Shown here: positions 1 to 5,911 of the stretch, piece by piece
How positions within the stretch are numbered: position 1 is the first letter of the stretch
Layout: each line of letters begins with the position of its first letter
NCBI GenBank assembly: GCA_012800685.1
Contig: JAAZIT010000035.1
Coordinates: 1-7,338, forward strand
DNA: 7,338 nucleotides
Reading direction: 5' to 3'
From: Clostridiales bacterium
GTDB lineage: Bacteria > Bacillota > Clostridia > Oscillospirales > Ruminococcaceae
Translations under genes and position numbers: made by a program
Notes under the pieces: model-generated
Told to the model about the DNA's origin: nothing
Seen by the model: only the letters and a program-made list of their open reading frames with translations
Databases searched by the model: none

Positions 1-511
1 AGCAACCATTCCACACTGTAATATCCTTTTGTGGAAATGCTTTCTTAATATATCCGCCTAGATTTTTATCAGGTACAAATAAAATAGGTTTGTCAATTTT
101 GCTAACTATGCTTACGGCACTTGAAGATGTTACACATACATCACAAACCGCCTTAATTGCTGTTGTTGTGTTCACATAAACCACAACAACTACATTAGGG
201 TGTTCTTTTTTATAAGCAATTATTTCCTCTGGCTTAATCATTTGAGCCATAGGACAGGTTGCAGTCTGGTTAGAAAGATAAACTGTTTTTTCAGGGGAGA
301 GAACCTTTACCGTTTCAGCCATAAATCTTACACCGCAAAGAATAATATTTTTTTGCTCCATAGTAGCTGCAACTGTTGACAGTGCGAAGCTATCCCCACT
401 AGCGTCAGCTACCTCAAGTATTTCAGGCGACTGGTAGCTATGAGCGAGGATTGCAGTATTAGTTTCTTTTTTAAGTTTTATAATTTCTTTTTGTATATCT
501 CTTAGCATCAT
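1..511 (-). CDS. nadA: Quinolinate synthase NadA (partial, C-terminus off the left edge)
   Basis: NadA condenses iminoaspartate with dihydroxyacetone phosphate to quinolinate, the second step of de novo NAD synthesis, using an oxygen-sensitive [4Fe-4S] cluster. Reading the minus strand from 511 gives 170 residues with no stop. Family signatures are AHSYQSPE (23-30), GDSFALS (39-45), the first cluster cysteine in DVCVTSS (C126), and PDKNLGGYI (147-155). The read ends at WNGC, just where the second cluster-ligand motif (W-x-G-x-C) is expected. About 300 residues are usual, so roughly 130 are missing. Two ATGs stand in tandem (511 and 508) directly after an in-frame TAA, so no earlier start is possible in this frame. 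The only strong Shine-Dalgarno (AGGAGG, 552-547) lies about 35 nt upstream, which is odd. The gene probably has its own expression signals, because 151 nt with two inverted repeats separate it from the gene before it. Family call is secure; exact start is less so. Confidence 0.93.
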   Translation of the reverse strand, partial: MMLRDIQKEIIKLKKETNTAILAHSYQSPEILEVADASGDSFALSTVAATMEQKNIILCGVRFMAETVKVLSPEKTVYLSNQTATCPMAQMIKPEEIIAYKKEHPNVVVVVYVNTTTAIKAVCDVCVTSSSAVSIVSKIDKPILFVPDKNLGGYIKKAFPQKDITVWNGC

Positions 512-556
512 TTATAGCTTGTATTTTTGTTAAAATAAAAGCATATCCTCCTTGTT

Positions 557-581
557 GGTTTAGGTATTTATAAACTAAACC
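557..581. repeat. Inverted repeat upstream of nadA (possible operator)
   Basis: Perfect 7-bp arms ggtttag (557-563) and ctaaacc (575-581) flank an 11-nt AT-only-rich spacer. On the minus strand the spacer contains TATAAA (572-567), resembling a -10 box, and the repeat ends 4 nt before the AGGAGG at 552-547. The position would suit a repressor operator or a small hairpin controlling nadA. No convincing -35 lies at 16-18 nt, so the promoter reading is weak. The binding protein is unknown; NAD-synthesis repressors of the NiaR type exist in Firmicutes, but I cannot match a site. Confidence 0.45.
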
Positions 582-622
582 TATGTAAATAAGTTTTAGA
601 AGTTAATATTTTCAAGGCTAAA

Positions 623-660
623 GTCAATATTATATTGCTACATTAAAATAAAATATTGAC
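623..660. repeat. Long imperfect palindrome between the coiled-coil gene and nadA
   Basis: The arms gtcaatatt (623-631) and aatattgac (652-660) pair perfectly over 9 bp. After one A-A mismatch, tatt (633-636) and aata (647-650) add 4 bp, leaving a 10-nt loop. In the minus-strand transcript the hairpin starts two bases after the coiled-coil gene's stop codon. There is only a TTT after it, not a real U-tract, so it is a poor intrinsic terminator. It may be a 3' stabilising or processing hairpin or a protein-binding palindrome. Confidence 0.5.
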
Positions 661-662
661 GT

Positions 663-1121
663 TTATTTCTTTTTGCCAATAGCTTTTATAGCTGTTCTTG
701 ACTTTCGAATGTCAGCGAGTCCATTTGTAAATGAAGACTCAGCCTCATCAAACAATTTTTCAAGCTTAACGTTCATTGCCGCTCTAATTTCCTTGTCCAT
801 ATTTGTTGCTTTTGTAAGAATTTCATTTGCAACTTCACGTGCCTGCTTTGTAATTGCTTCATTTGCAATAAGAATTTTAGCTCTTTCCTCAGCAGTCTTT
901 ATGATGTTTTCGGATTTTTTGTTTGCATCACTAATAATCCTTGCCTTTTCATCTGCAAGTGCCTGTGCTCTCTTAATTTCACCTGGCATATTATAACGCA
1001 TATCGTCAATAATTGCCCTTAATTTATCAGGGTCAACGAGAACCTTCTTTCCAGCAAAAGGCATTTGTTTTGCTGATTCTAAAAGTTCGTCCATCATTTC
1101 TAAAGATTCGTCAATTGTCAT
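663..1121 (-). CDS. Small coiled-coil protein of unknown function (often named 'ATPase' in Clostridia)
   Basis: This 152-residue protein has no recognisable catalytic motif, P-loop, signal peptide or membrane segment, so the name 'ATPase' that relatives carry is not supported here. After a short acidic helix (1-20) comes a conserved-looking block around KKVLVDPDKLRAIIDDMRYNMP (about 25-46). A long, highly charged, Ala/Lys/Glu-rich helix (about 47-145) follows. That helix resembles the stalk subunits of V/F-type ATPases, such as subunit E or b, which is probably the source of the name. The C-terminus is basic (GKKK). It lies 18 nt after coaD on the same transcript, with a weak Shine-Dalgarno (GAGAGG) 8 nt before the ATG. 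Linkage to coaD and rsmD is a recurring clostridial arrangement as I recall it; no function follows from it. A cytoplasmic scaffold or cell-division-type coiled coil is conceivable but unproven. Confidence 0.85.
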   Translation of the reverse strand: MTIDESLEMMDELLESAKQMPFAGKKVLVDPDKLRAIIDDMRYNMPGEIKRAQALADEKARIISDANKKSENIIKTAEERAKILIANEAITKQAREVANEILTKATNMDKEIRAAMNVKLEKLFDEAESSFTNGLADIRKSRTAIKAIGKKK

Positions 1122-1139
1122 ATTTATACATCCTCTCTC

Positions 1140-1625
1140 TTATAAACCTTTAATAAGGCGGTTGCTAATCTTTTTTAGTATAACATCAGGCACAAAGCCC
1201 TTAATATTTCCACCATAGCTTGCTATTTCTTTAACTATGCTTGATGATAAATACATATTTTCTGAGTTTGTAACCAAAAATACTGTTTCAGCCTCAGGAT
1301 AAAGTTTTTTGTTTGCAAGAGCCTGCTGAAATTCATATTCAAAGTCGGAAACAGCTCGAAGTCCTTTTACAATTGCACAAGCACCAGTATCCTTAAGATA
1401 GTTCGCAAGAAGACCATTGTTAGATGCAACCACGACATTATCAAGCCCCTCAGTAACTATTTTTAACATTTCCATCCTCTCGTCAACGGTAAATGACGCA
1501 TTTTTTTGGCTATTTTCTGTAACAAGTACAATTACCTCATCAAAAAGCTTTGCAGCTCTGTTAATAATATCTGTGTGACCTAGTGTTACAGGGTCAAAGC
1601 TACCTGGACAAACCGCAATTCTCAT
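1140..1625 (-). CDS. coaD: Phosphopantetheine adenylyltransferase CoaD
   Basis: CoaD catalyses the penultimate step of coenzyme A synthesis: 4'-phosphopantetheine plus ATP gives dephospho-CoA plus pyrophosphate. It is a soluble, usually hexameric nucleotidyltransferase. Numbered from the chosen start, the sequence has the N-terminal strand MRIAVCPGSFDPVTLGH with the T/HxGH nucleotide-binding signature TLGH (14-17). It also has KGLRAVSDFEYEFQ (87-100), which supplies substrate and ATP contacts, and YLSSSIVKE (125-133), the ISSSxVRE-like ATP site. Length is 161 residues, typical for the family. Upstream in-frame ATGs exist at 1634 and 1631. AAGGA abuts the first of these directly but lies 9 nt before the ATG at 1625, so the 1625 start is preferred. 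It follows rsmD by 39 nt, a common bacterial pairing, and precedes the coiled-coil gene by 18 nt. Confidence 0.97.
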   Translation of the reverse strand: MRIAVCPGSFDPVTLGHTDIINRAAKLFDEVIVLVTENSQKNASFTVDERMEMLKIVTEGLDNVVVASNNGLLANYLKDTGACAIVKGLRAVSDFEYEFQQALANKKLYPEAETVFLVTNSENMYLSSSIVKEIASYGGNIKGFVPDVILKKISNRLIKGL

Positions 1626-1664
1626 ATTCATCATTCCTTTTTTGTTTTAGCTTTAGGTTATATT

Positions 1665-2213
1665 TTACTCTACATTTAAATGTTTTACAAATGTTGTAAC
1701 AGCTTTTTTTCCATATTTATATCTTTTACGCTGTTTTAGGTTGCCAATCTCTTCTGGAAGTGTTAATTCCTTTTCATGCTCGCAAACAACAATTCCACCG
1801 TCATTCATTTTTGGATTAAGAAGTGGTAAAGCCTGTTCAATAAGTCCCATGTTGTATGGTGGATCTAAAAGTGCAATATCAAGTCCACTTTTTGCGGTTT
1901 TTAAATAATCAATGCTGTCCATATTCAGTATTCTTGAGGTTTTAATAAACCCTGTCGACTCAATATTTTCTCTTGTTACTGCAATTGATGAGGCACTTTT
2001 ATCAACAAAAACACAGTGTGAAGCACCACGGCTTAAAGCTTCTATGCCAAGCTGTCCTGAACCAGAAAATAAATCTAGTACTGACGAACCAGGGATATCA
2101 AACTGAATTATTGAAAAAATAGACTCTTTTATCATTTCAGAAGTAGGGCGAACCTCGATACCCTCAAGAGCTTTAAGCTTTTTACCTCTGGCTGTTCCAG
2201 TAATTACACGCAT
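1665..2213 (-). CDS. rsmD: 16S rRNA (guanine(966)-N2)-methyltransferase RsmD
   Basis: RsmD methylates N2 of G966 in 16S rRNA, using S-adenosylmethionine, during 30S assembly. The protein is a single Rossmann-fold methyltransferase domain. Visible motifs, from the chosen start, are the N-terminal MRVITGTARGKKL, the RPTSEMIKESIFSII segment (22-36), the SAM-binding motif I DLFSGSGQLGIEALSRG (47-63), an acidic strand end FVDKS (69-73), and the catalytic DPPY (117-120) typical of exocyclic-amine N-methyltransferases. The length of 182 residues is normal. An ATG at 2225 would add MRNS, but GAGGA lies 5 nt before the ATG at 2213, and family members usually begin MRVI, so 2213 is preferred. It is the first gene of the minus-strand operon, behind the promoter at 2278-2306. 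A short hairpin-forming repeat (gccg/cggc, 2229-2243) lies in its leader. Confidence 0.95.
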   Translation of the reverse strand: MRVITGTARGKKLKALEGIEVRPTSEMIKESIFSIIQFDIPGSSVLDLFSGSGQLGIEALSRGASHCVFVDKSASSIAVTRENIESTGFIKTSRILNMDSIDYLKTAKSGLDIALLDPPYNMGLIEQALPLLNPKMNDGGIVVCEHEKELTLPEEIGNLKQRKRYKYGKKAVTTFVKHLNVE

Positions 2214-2277
2214 ACTATTCCTCATTCTGCCGATTAATCCGGCGGCAATTATTAATTATTTTTAAATACATAAGGTA

Positions 2278-2306
2278 ATTATAATACATTTACCCATTCA
2301 AGTCAA
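2278..2306 (-). promoter_or_regulatory. Sigma-A type promoter for rsmD-coaD operon
   Basis: On the minus strand, TTGACT (2306-2301) and a perfect TATAAT (2283-2278) are separated by exactly 17 nt. Transcription would start near 2270 and give a leader of about 55 nt before the rsmD start at 2213. Confidence 0.8.
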
Positions 2307-2481
2307 TAATATTAGTAACAAAGTTTAGCTTTTTGCTATTTTGTAAAAGTATTTCAAGGCTTTTTGGTGTAAAATTGTGACATTAAACTTATTGCAATTA
2401 AAAAACGTGTTATAATTTAAGTATTTTTGCAAATAACTAAATATATTTATGATACAAGTCAAAATAAGTTAATATTATTTG

Positions 2482-2510
2482 TTGCAATAAATTTTTAAAT
2501 ATGATATAAT
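2482..2510 (+). promoter_or_regulatory. Sigma-A type promoter for the ATPase-oxidoreductase operon
   Basis: TTGCAA (2482-2487) and a perfect TATAAT (2505-2510) are 17 nt apart. Transcription would start near 2517, only about 30 nt before the ATG at 2548, giving a short leader. It may serve the whole cluster to the terminator at 5912-5949, as no good internal promoter was seen. Confidence 0.75.
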
Positions 2511-2547
2511 TTAAGTTGTAAAAAATTTGGAAGGCTGTTATTGAATA

Positions 2548-3216
2548 ATGAAAAAAGTTACTATTATCACAGGCCACTATGGAAGTGGTAAAACAAATAT
2601 CTCTGTCAACCTAGCCTTAGAGCTTGCTAAGACAGGTGAAAGGGTTACGGTTGTTGATCTTGATATAGTTAACTATTATTTTAGAACAGCTGATTTTAAA
2701 AAGCTTTTTGCTGAAAATGGCATTGAGCTTATTTCTTCCATGTATGCTAACACCAATCTTGACATTCCTGCAATTTCATTTGATATTGAAAGGCTGTGTC
2801 GGGATGAGGGATATTTAATTATAGATGTTGGCGGTGACGATGCAGGTGCAACTGCACTAGGTAGATATAAAGAACCTTTTGAAGAATTAAAGGCTAACAA
2901 TCAAATTGATATGTTTTATGTAATAAATTGCTGTAGATATCTTACAAGCACTTCAGAAGAAGCACTTGAGCTAATGTATGAAATTGAAGAAACAGCAAGG
3001 TTTAAGCATACTGGTATAGTTAATAATTCGAATTTAGGAACTGAAACAACAGTACAAACAGCAGTTGATGCAGTTGAGTTTGGAAAAGAGGTTTCAAAAA
3101 ACGCAGGGATTCCTGTTATATTTAATTCATATCCAGCTGAAAGCGAAAAGCCAGAGGTTGAGGGAGTGAATTTTAAGCCTGTTATAAATTTTGTAAAACC
3201 AATTTGGGAGCAATAA
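2548..3216 (+). CDS. MinD/ParA-like (SIMIBI) P-loop ATPase of unknown role
   Basis: This 222-residue soluble protein begins with a P-loop, GHYGSGKT (9-16), followed by NISVNLALELAKTG, the helix typical of MinD/ParA/CobQ-type NTPases. VDLDIVNYYFRTADF (36-50) fits the switch I region and LIIDVGGDDAG (90-100) the Walker B/switch II region. The P-loop lacks the extra 'signature' lysine (KGGxGKT) of true ParA/MinD, so ParA-style partitioning should not be assumed. No Fe-S cysteine pair or membrane helix is evident. Homologues are usually labelled cobyrinic acid synthase-like or ParA-like, without experimental support that I know of. It lies 79 nt before the four-subunit oxidoreductase on the same strand, behind a good promoter, which suggests co-transcription and possibly a maturation, metal-handling or regulatory role. 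That role is inference from position. GGAAGG precedes the ATG by a rather long 13 nt, and an in-frame TGA just upstream excludes an earlier start. Confidence 0.85.
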   Translation: MKKVTIITGHYGSGKTNISVNLALELAKTGERVTVVDLDIVNYYFRTADFKKLFAENGIELISSMYANTNLDIPAISFDIERLCRDEGYLIIDVGGDDAGATALGRYKEPFEELKANNQIDMFYVINCCRYLTSTSEEALELMYEIEETARFKHTGIVNNSNLGTETTVQTAVDAVEFGKEVSKNAGIPVIFNSYPAESEKPEVEGVNFKPVINFVKPIWEQ

Positions 3217-3295
3217 ATGCTATCGGTTTTAATATATAAACTTTGATTTAATTGGTCGATTTTGCGACTTTAAAGGTTGAAAGGGGATTGATGAA

Positions 3296-3502
3296 ATGGC
3301 TAAGATTACTGTTAATTTTGAGAGATGCAAGGGCTGTGGACTATGTGCAACTTCATGCCCAAAGAAAATTGTTGCATTACAAAAAGAAAAGCGTAATCCA
3401 AAGGGTTATTTTACAGCAATATGTACTGATGACAGTGCTTGTATAGGCTGTGCAATGTGTGCAATGATGTGTCCAGATTGTGCTATTGTAGTTGAAAAAT
3501 AA
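3296..3502 (+). CDS. korD: 2-oxoacid:ferredoxin oxidoreductase, delta subunit (2[4Fe-4S] ferredoxin-like)
   Basis: This 68-residue ferredoxin-type protein carries electrons from the thiamine-bound intermediate on the catalytic subunits to external ferredoxin. Two clusters are evident: C11-x2-C14-x2-C17-x3-C21-P and C49-x2-C52-x2-C55-x3-C59-P. As in bacterial two-cluster ferredoxins, each motif's last cysteine likely ligates the other cluster. Additional cysteines at C43 and C62 are outside the classical ligand set. There is no signal peptide. The start is fixed by AAGGGG 9 nt before the ATG; an ATG at 3291 is in another frame. It is the first of four oxidoreductase genes and lies 53 nt before the alpha subunit. 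The small separate delta subunit is typical of the KOR/VOR four-subunit form, in contrast to the single-chain pyruvate:ferredoxin oxidoreductase. Confidence 0.92.
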   Translation: MAKITVNFERCKGCGLCATSCPKKIVALQKEKRNPKGYFTAICTDDSACIGCAMCAMMCPDCAIVVEK

Positions 3503-3555
3503 CGAGTTATTTAAATGTTAGATTAAGAAAATGAAATTTAAGGAGTTGATTATAA

Positions 3556-4611
3556 ATGGAAAGAAGTCTAATGAAAGGTAACGAGGCTCTTGCAGAAGCA
3601 GCTTTAAGAGCTGGCTGTAAGTGTTTTTTTGGTTATCCAATTACCCCTCAGACTGAAATTTCTGCTTATCTCGCAAAGAAAATGGCAAAGGCTGGAGGCT
3701 TGTTTTTACAGGCTGAAAGTGAGGTTGCTGCAATTAATATGGTACTTGGTGCATCTGGTACAGGTACAAGAGTTATGACATCATCATCTTCACCTGGAAT
3801 ATCTTTAAAAAGTGAGGGTATTTCATACATAGCTGGTTCTGATTTGCCATGTGTTATTATAAACGTACAGCGTGGCGGACCTGGTCTTGGTGGTATTCAA
3901 CCCTCACAGGCTGATTATTGGCAGGCTACAAAGGGACTTGGACATGGTGACTTCCATGTTATAGTTTATGCACCTGCTTCAGTTCAAGAAATGGTTGATA
4001 TGGTTATTAATGCATTTGATAAGGCTGACGAATATAGAATGCCTGCAATGATTCTTGCAGACGGTCTTTTAGGTCAAATGATGGAGCCTGTTACTTTTCC
4101 AGAGATTAAACAAAAAAATTCTGAAAAAACTTGGGCTGCTGATGGACATAAGAATAAGCGTAAGCATAATATTATTAATTCACTATACCTACAGCCTGAT
4201 GTTCTTGAAAACTCAGTTGTTGAGAGATATAAGCGTTACGATACAATTCAAGAAAACGAAACTGATGCTGAAAACTATTTATGTGAAGATGCAGATATTG
4301 TTTTATGTGCTTTTGGTGCAACTGCAAGAGTTGCAAAGAGTGCTGTAAATCAAGCTCGTGAAAAGGGAATTAAAGCTGGACTTTTCAGACCAAAGACACT
4401 TTGGCCTTTCCCAGTAAATGAAATTAATGAAGCCGTTAAAAACGCTAAGACTGTTTTAACTGTTGAAATGTCAATGGGACAGATGATTGATGATGTAAAG
4501 CTTGCAATTAACTGCTCAAAGCCTGTTGAGTTCTTCGGAAGAACTGGTGGAATTATTCCAACACCAACAGAAATTCTTGCTGAAATTGAAAAATTGGGAG
4601 GTGCAAAGTAA
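3556..4611 (+). CDS. korA: 2-oxoacid:ferredoxin oxidoreductase, alpha subunit (KorA/VorB type)
   Basis: The alpha chain forms half of the thiamine diphosphate active site and binds the 2-oxoacid. It has the pyrimidine-binding domain first (about 1-190), with GYPITPQTEI (26-35), whose T30 is the expected substrate-carboxylate contact. QAESEVAAINMVLGAS (52-67) contains the acidic residue (E54 or E56) expected to activate the cofactor, followed by TSSSSPG (75-81) and QRGGPGLGGIQPSQAD (105-120). A charged linker (about 185-240) leads to a transketolase C-terminal-like domain (about 245-345) with FRPKTLWPFP and TVEMSMGQM. At 351 residues it lacks a fused gamma domain. Close relatives are often annotated 3-methyl-2-oxobutanoate dehydrogenase subunit VorB, others as 2-oxoglutarate KorA; motifs alone do not decide the substrate. 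AGGAG lies 10 nt before the ATG. Its TAA overlaps the beta ATG by one base (TAATG), implying translational coupling. Confidence 0.95.
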   Translation: MERSLMKGNEALAEAALRAGCKCFFGYPITPQTEISAYLAKKMAKAGGLFLQAESEVAAINMVLGASGTGTRVMTSSSSPGISLKSEGISYIAGSDLPCVIINVQRGGPGLGGIQPSQADYWQATKGLGHGDFHVIVYAPASVQEMVDMVINAFDKADEYRMPAMILADGLLGQMMEPVTFPEIKQKNSEKTWAADGHKNKRKHNIINSLYLQPDVLENSVVERYKRYDTIQENETDAENYLCEDADIVLCAFGATARVAKSAVNQAREKGIKAGLFRPKTLWPFPVNEINEAVKNAKTVLTVEMSMGQMIDDVKLAINCSKPVEFFGRTGGIIPTPTEILAEIEKLGGAK

Positions 4612-5363
4612 TGGCTGTTGTATTTGATAGACCTAAAGCTCTGTGCGATGTACCTATGCATTACTGCCCTGGCTGTACACATGGAATTATTCACAGACTT
4701 GTTGCTGAAGTTATAGATGAGATGGGAATTGAAGGGGATACAATTGGTGTTTGTCCAGTTGGTTGTTCTGTTATGGCTTATGATTATTTTGGCTGTGACA
4801 TGATTGAAGCTCCTCATGGACGTGCCCCAGCTGTTGCTACTGGTGCTAAGAGAGCTAAGCCTGACAGCTTTGTTTTCACATATCAGGGTGACGGAGACCT
4901 TGCTGCAATTGGTACTGCTGAAACAGTTCACGTTGCAACAAGAGGCGAAAATATTGTTGTTATTTTTGTAAATAACACAACCTATGGAATGACTGGTGGA
5001 CAAATGGCTCCTACAACCCTTCCAGGACAGATTACACAAACAACTCCTTTTGGACGTGATACTAGCGTTCAAGGATTCCCAATAAGAGTGTGCGAAATGC
5101 TTTCAACTCTTGACGGAACTGCTCTCGCTCAAAGAGTTTCTGTTGACACAGTTCCCCATATTAGAGAAGCTAAGAAAGCTATTAGAAAAGGCTTTGAAAA
5201 TCAAAAGGAAAAGAGAGGATTCTCAATTATTGAGGTTCTTTCAACTTGTCCTACAAACTGGGGTATGTCACCAGTTGAGGCTCTTGATAGACTAAGAGCT
5301 GAAATGATGCCATACTATCCTCTAGGTGTTTATAAAGATACTTCTGTAAAGGAGGAAAAATAA
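4611..5363 (+). CDS. korB: 2-oxoacid:ferredoxin oxidoreductase, beta subunit (TPP-binding)
   Basis: The beta chain binds the diphosphate of thiamine diphosphate through Mg2+ and carries the cluster nearest the active site. The TPP signature is complete: GDGD (93-96) through NN (121-122), then TTYGMTGGQ (123-131). HYCPGC (17-22) supplies two cluster cysteines (C19, C22). C48 or C52 (VCPVGC) and C213 (STCPT) are the likely third and fourth ligands of a [4Fe-4S] cluster, as in related KOR/VOR beta chains. Conserved HGRAPAVATGAK (69-80) and QGFPIRVCEML follow the family pattern. The length of 250 residues is within the usual range. GGGAGG ends 9 nt before the ATG, inside the end of the alpha gene, and the 1-nt overlap couples the two. 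The gamma gene follows after a single base. Relatives are labelled VorA or KorB depending on nomenclature. Confidence 0.95.
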   Translation: MAVVFDRPKALCDVPMHYCPGCTHGIIHRLVAEVIDEMGIEGDTIGVCPVGCSVMAYDYFGCDMIEAPHGRAPAVATGAKRAKPDSFVFTYQGDGDLAAIGTAETVHVATRGENIVVIFVNNTTYGMTGGQMAPTTLPGQITQTTPFGRDTSVQGFPIRVCEMLSTLDGTALAQRVSVDTVPHIREAKKAIRKGFENQKEKRGFSIIEVLSTCPTNWGMSPVEALDRLRAEMMPYYPLGVYKDTSVKEEK

Positions 5364-5364
5364 T

Positions 5365-5895
5365 ATGACACATGAAATTATACTAGCAGGCTTTGGTGGA
5401 CAGGGTGTTCTTTTCGCAGGAAAGGTTTTATCTTATGCAGGACTTCTTGACGGAAAAGAGGTTTCGTGGCTTCCTTCATACGGACCTGAAATGAGAGGTG
5501 GAACTGCTAACTGTTCTGTTTGCGTTTCAGACGAACCTATTGGTTCACCACTAATTTTACAGCCAAATGTACTTTTAGCAATGAATACACCCTCCTTTGA
5601 TAAGTTTATTGATACTGTTAAAGCTGGTGGAACTGCAGTAGTTGACTCATCAATGGTCGATTCTACAACTGATAGAGAGGACATTAAGGTGTTTTATGTT
5701 CCTGCTACTGAACTAGCTTCTGAAAATGATTTAAATGGAATGGCTAATATTATTCTTTTAGGAAAAATTATTAAGGAAACAGAAATGTTTACTCTTGATG
5801 AAATTAAAGCTGGTCTTGAAAAATCAATTCCACCTTCAAAGGCTGCTCTATTTGATTCAAATATTAAGGCGATTCAAATAGGTATGAATAGCTAA
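5365..5895 (+). CDS. korC: 2-oxoacid:ferredoxin oxidoreductase, gamma subunit
   Basis: The gamma chain (176 residues) is the small Rossmann-like subunit found in pyruvate/ketoisovalerate oxidoreductases. In the crystal structures known for the superfamily this domain helps bind coenzyme A and holds the complex together. The diagnostic N-terminal glycine-rich motif is LAGFGGQGVLFAGKVLSYAG (7-26). WLPSYGPEMRGGTANCSV (35-52) follows, then the NVLLAMNTPSFDKF segment (68-81) and a C-terminal helical part with SIPPSKAAL. No cluster cysteines are expected and none are arranged as such. A strong AAAGGAGG lies 9 nt before the ATG, within the end of korB. This is the last gene of the cluster, followed 16 nt later by an intrinsic terminator. 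The presence of delta, alpha, beta and gamma in one unit indicates a complete, intact enzyme. Confidence 0.95.
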   Translation: MTHEIILAGFGGQGVLFAGKVLSYAGLLDGKEVSWLPSYGPEMRGGTANCSVCVSDEPIGSPLILQPNVLLAMNTPSFDKFIDTVKAGGTAVVDSSMVDSTTDREDIKVFYVPATELASENDLNGMANIILLGKIIKETEMFTLDEIKAGLEKSIPPSKAALFDSNIKAIQIGMNS

Positions 5896-5911
5896 TAAAT
5901 TACTTATAATT

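Larger units (their letters stand above)
2226..2547. other. Divergent intergenic region between rsmD and the ATPase gene
   Basis: This very AT-rich 322-nt spacer has no credible ORF. It holds the minus-strand promoter (2278-2306), the plus-strand promoter (2482-2510) and, about 90 nt before the latter, a second block with the same elements: TTGCAA at 2392-2397 and TATAATTTAAGT at 2411-2422, repeated at 2482-2487 and 2505-2516. In the upstream block the hexamers are only 13 nt apart, so it is not an equivalent promoter. I see nothing identifiable between 2307 and 2390. Confidence 0.7.

Noticed and set aside
587..615. TTGAAA (615-610) with TATTTA/TTATTT as a nadA promoter on the minus strand
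   Set aside because: The -10 match is poor at either 17 or 18 nt spacing, so I did not annotate it as a promoter.
673..996. 107-codon plus-strand frame with a hydrophobic translation
   Set aside because: It mirrors the charged helical repeats of the coiled-coil gene on the opposite strand. The apparent hydrophobicity is an antisense artefact.
2392..2416. TTGCAA and TATAAT as a second plus-strand promoter
   Set aside because: The spacing is 13 nt, too short for sigma-A, and the hexamer at the correct distance (CTTATT) does not resemble a -35 box.
3255..3268. Small inverted repeat gtcg/cgac before korD as a terminator
   Set aside because: The stem is only 4 bp and is followed by just TTT, so it is too weak to terminate transcription between the ATPase gene and korD.
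3252..3446. 64-codon plus-strand frame overlapping korD
   Set aside because: It is in another frame from the ferredoxin-like gene, whose eight cluster cysteines and good ribosome binding site fix the real frame.
4350..5072. 240-codon open frame on the minus strand
   Set aside because: It is fully antisense to korA and korB, which have unmistakable family motifs. Its translation is Ser/Asn/Cys-rich low-complexity sequence with no family resemblance, and no Shine-Dalgarno supports it.
5433..5684. 83-codon minus-strand frame inside korC
   Set aside because: It is a shadow of the gamma subunit gene, with no ribosome binding site or recognisable family.
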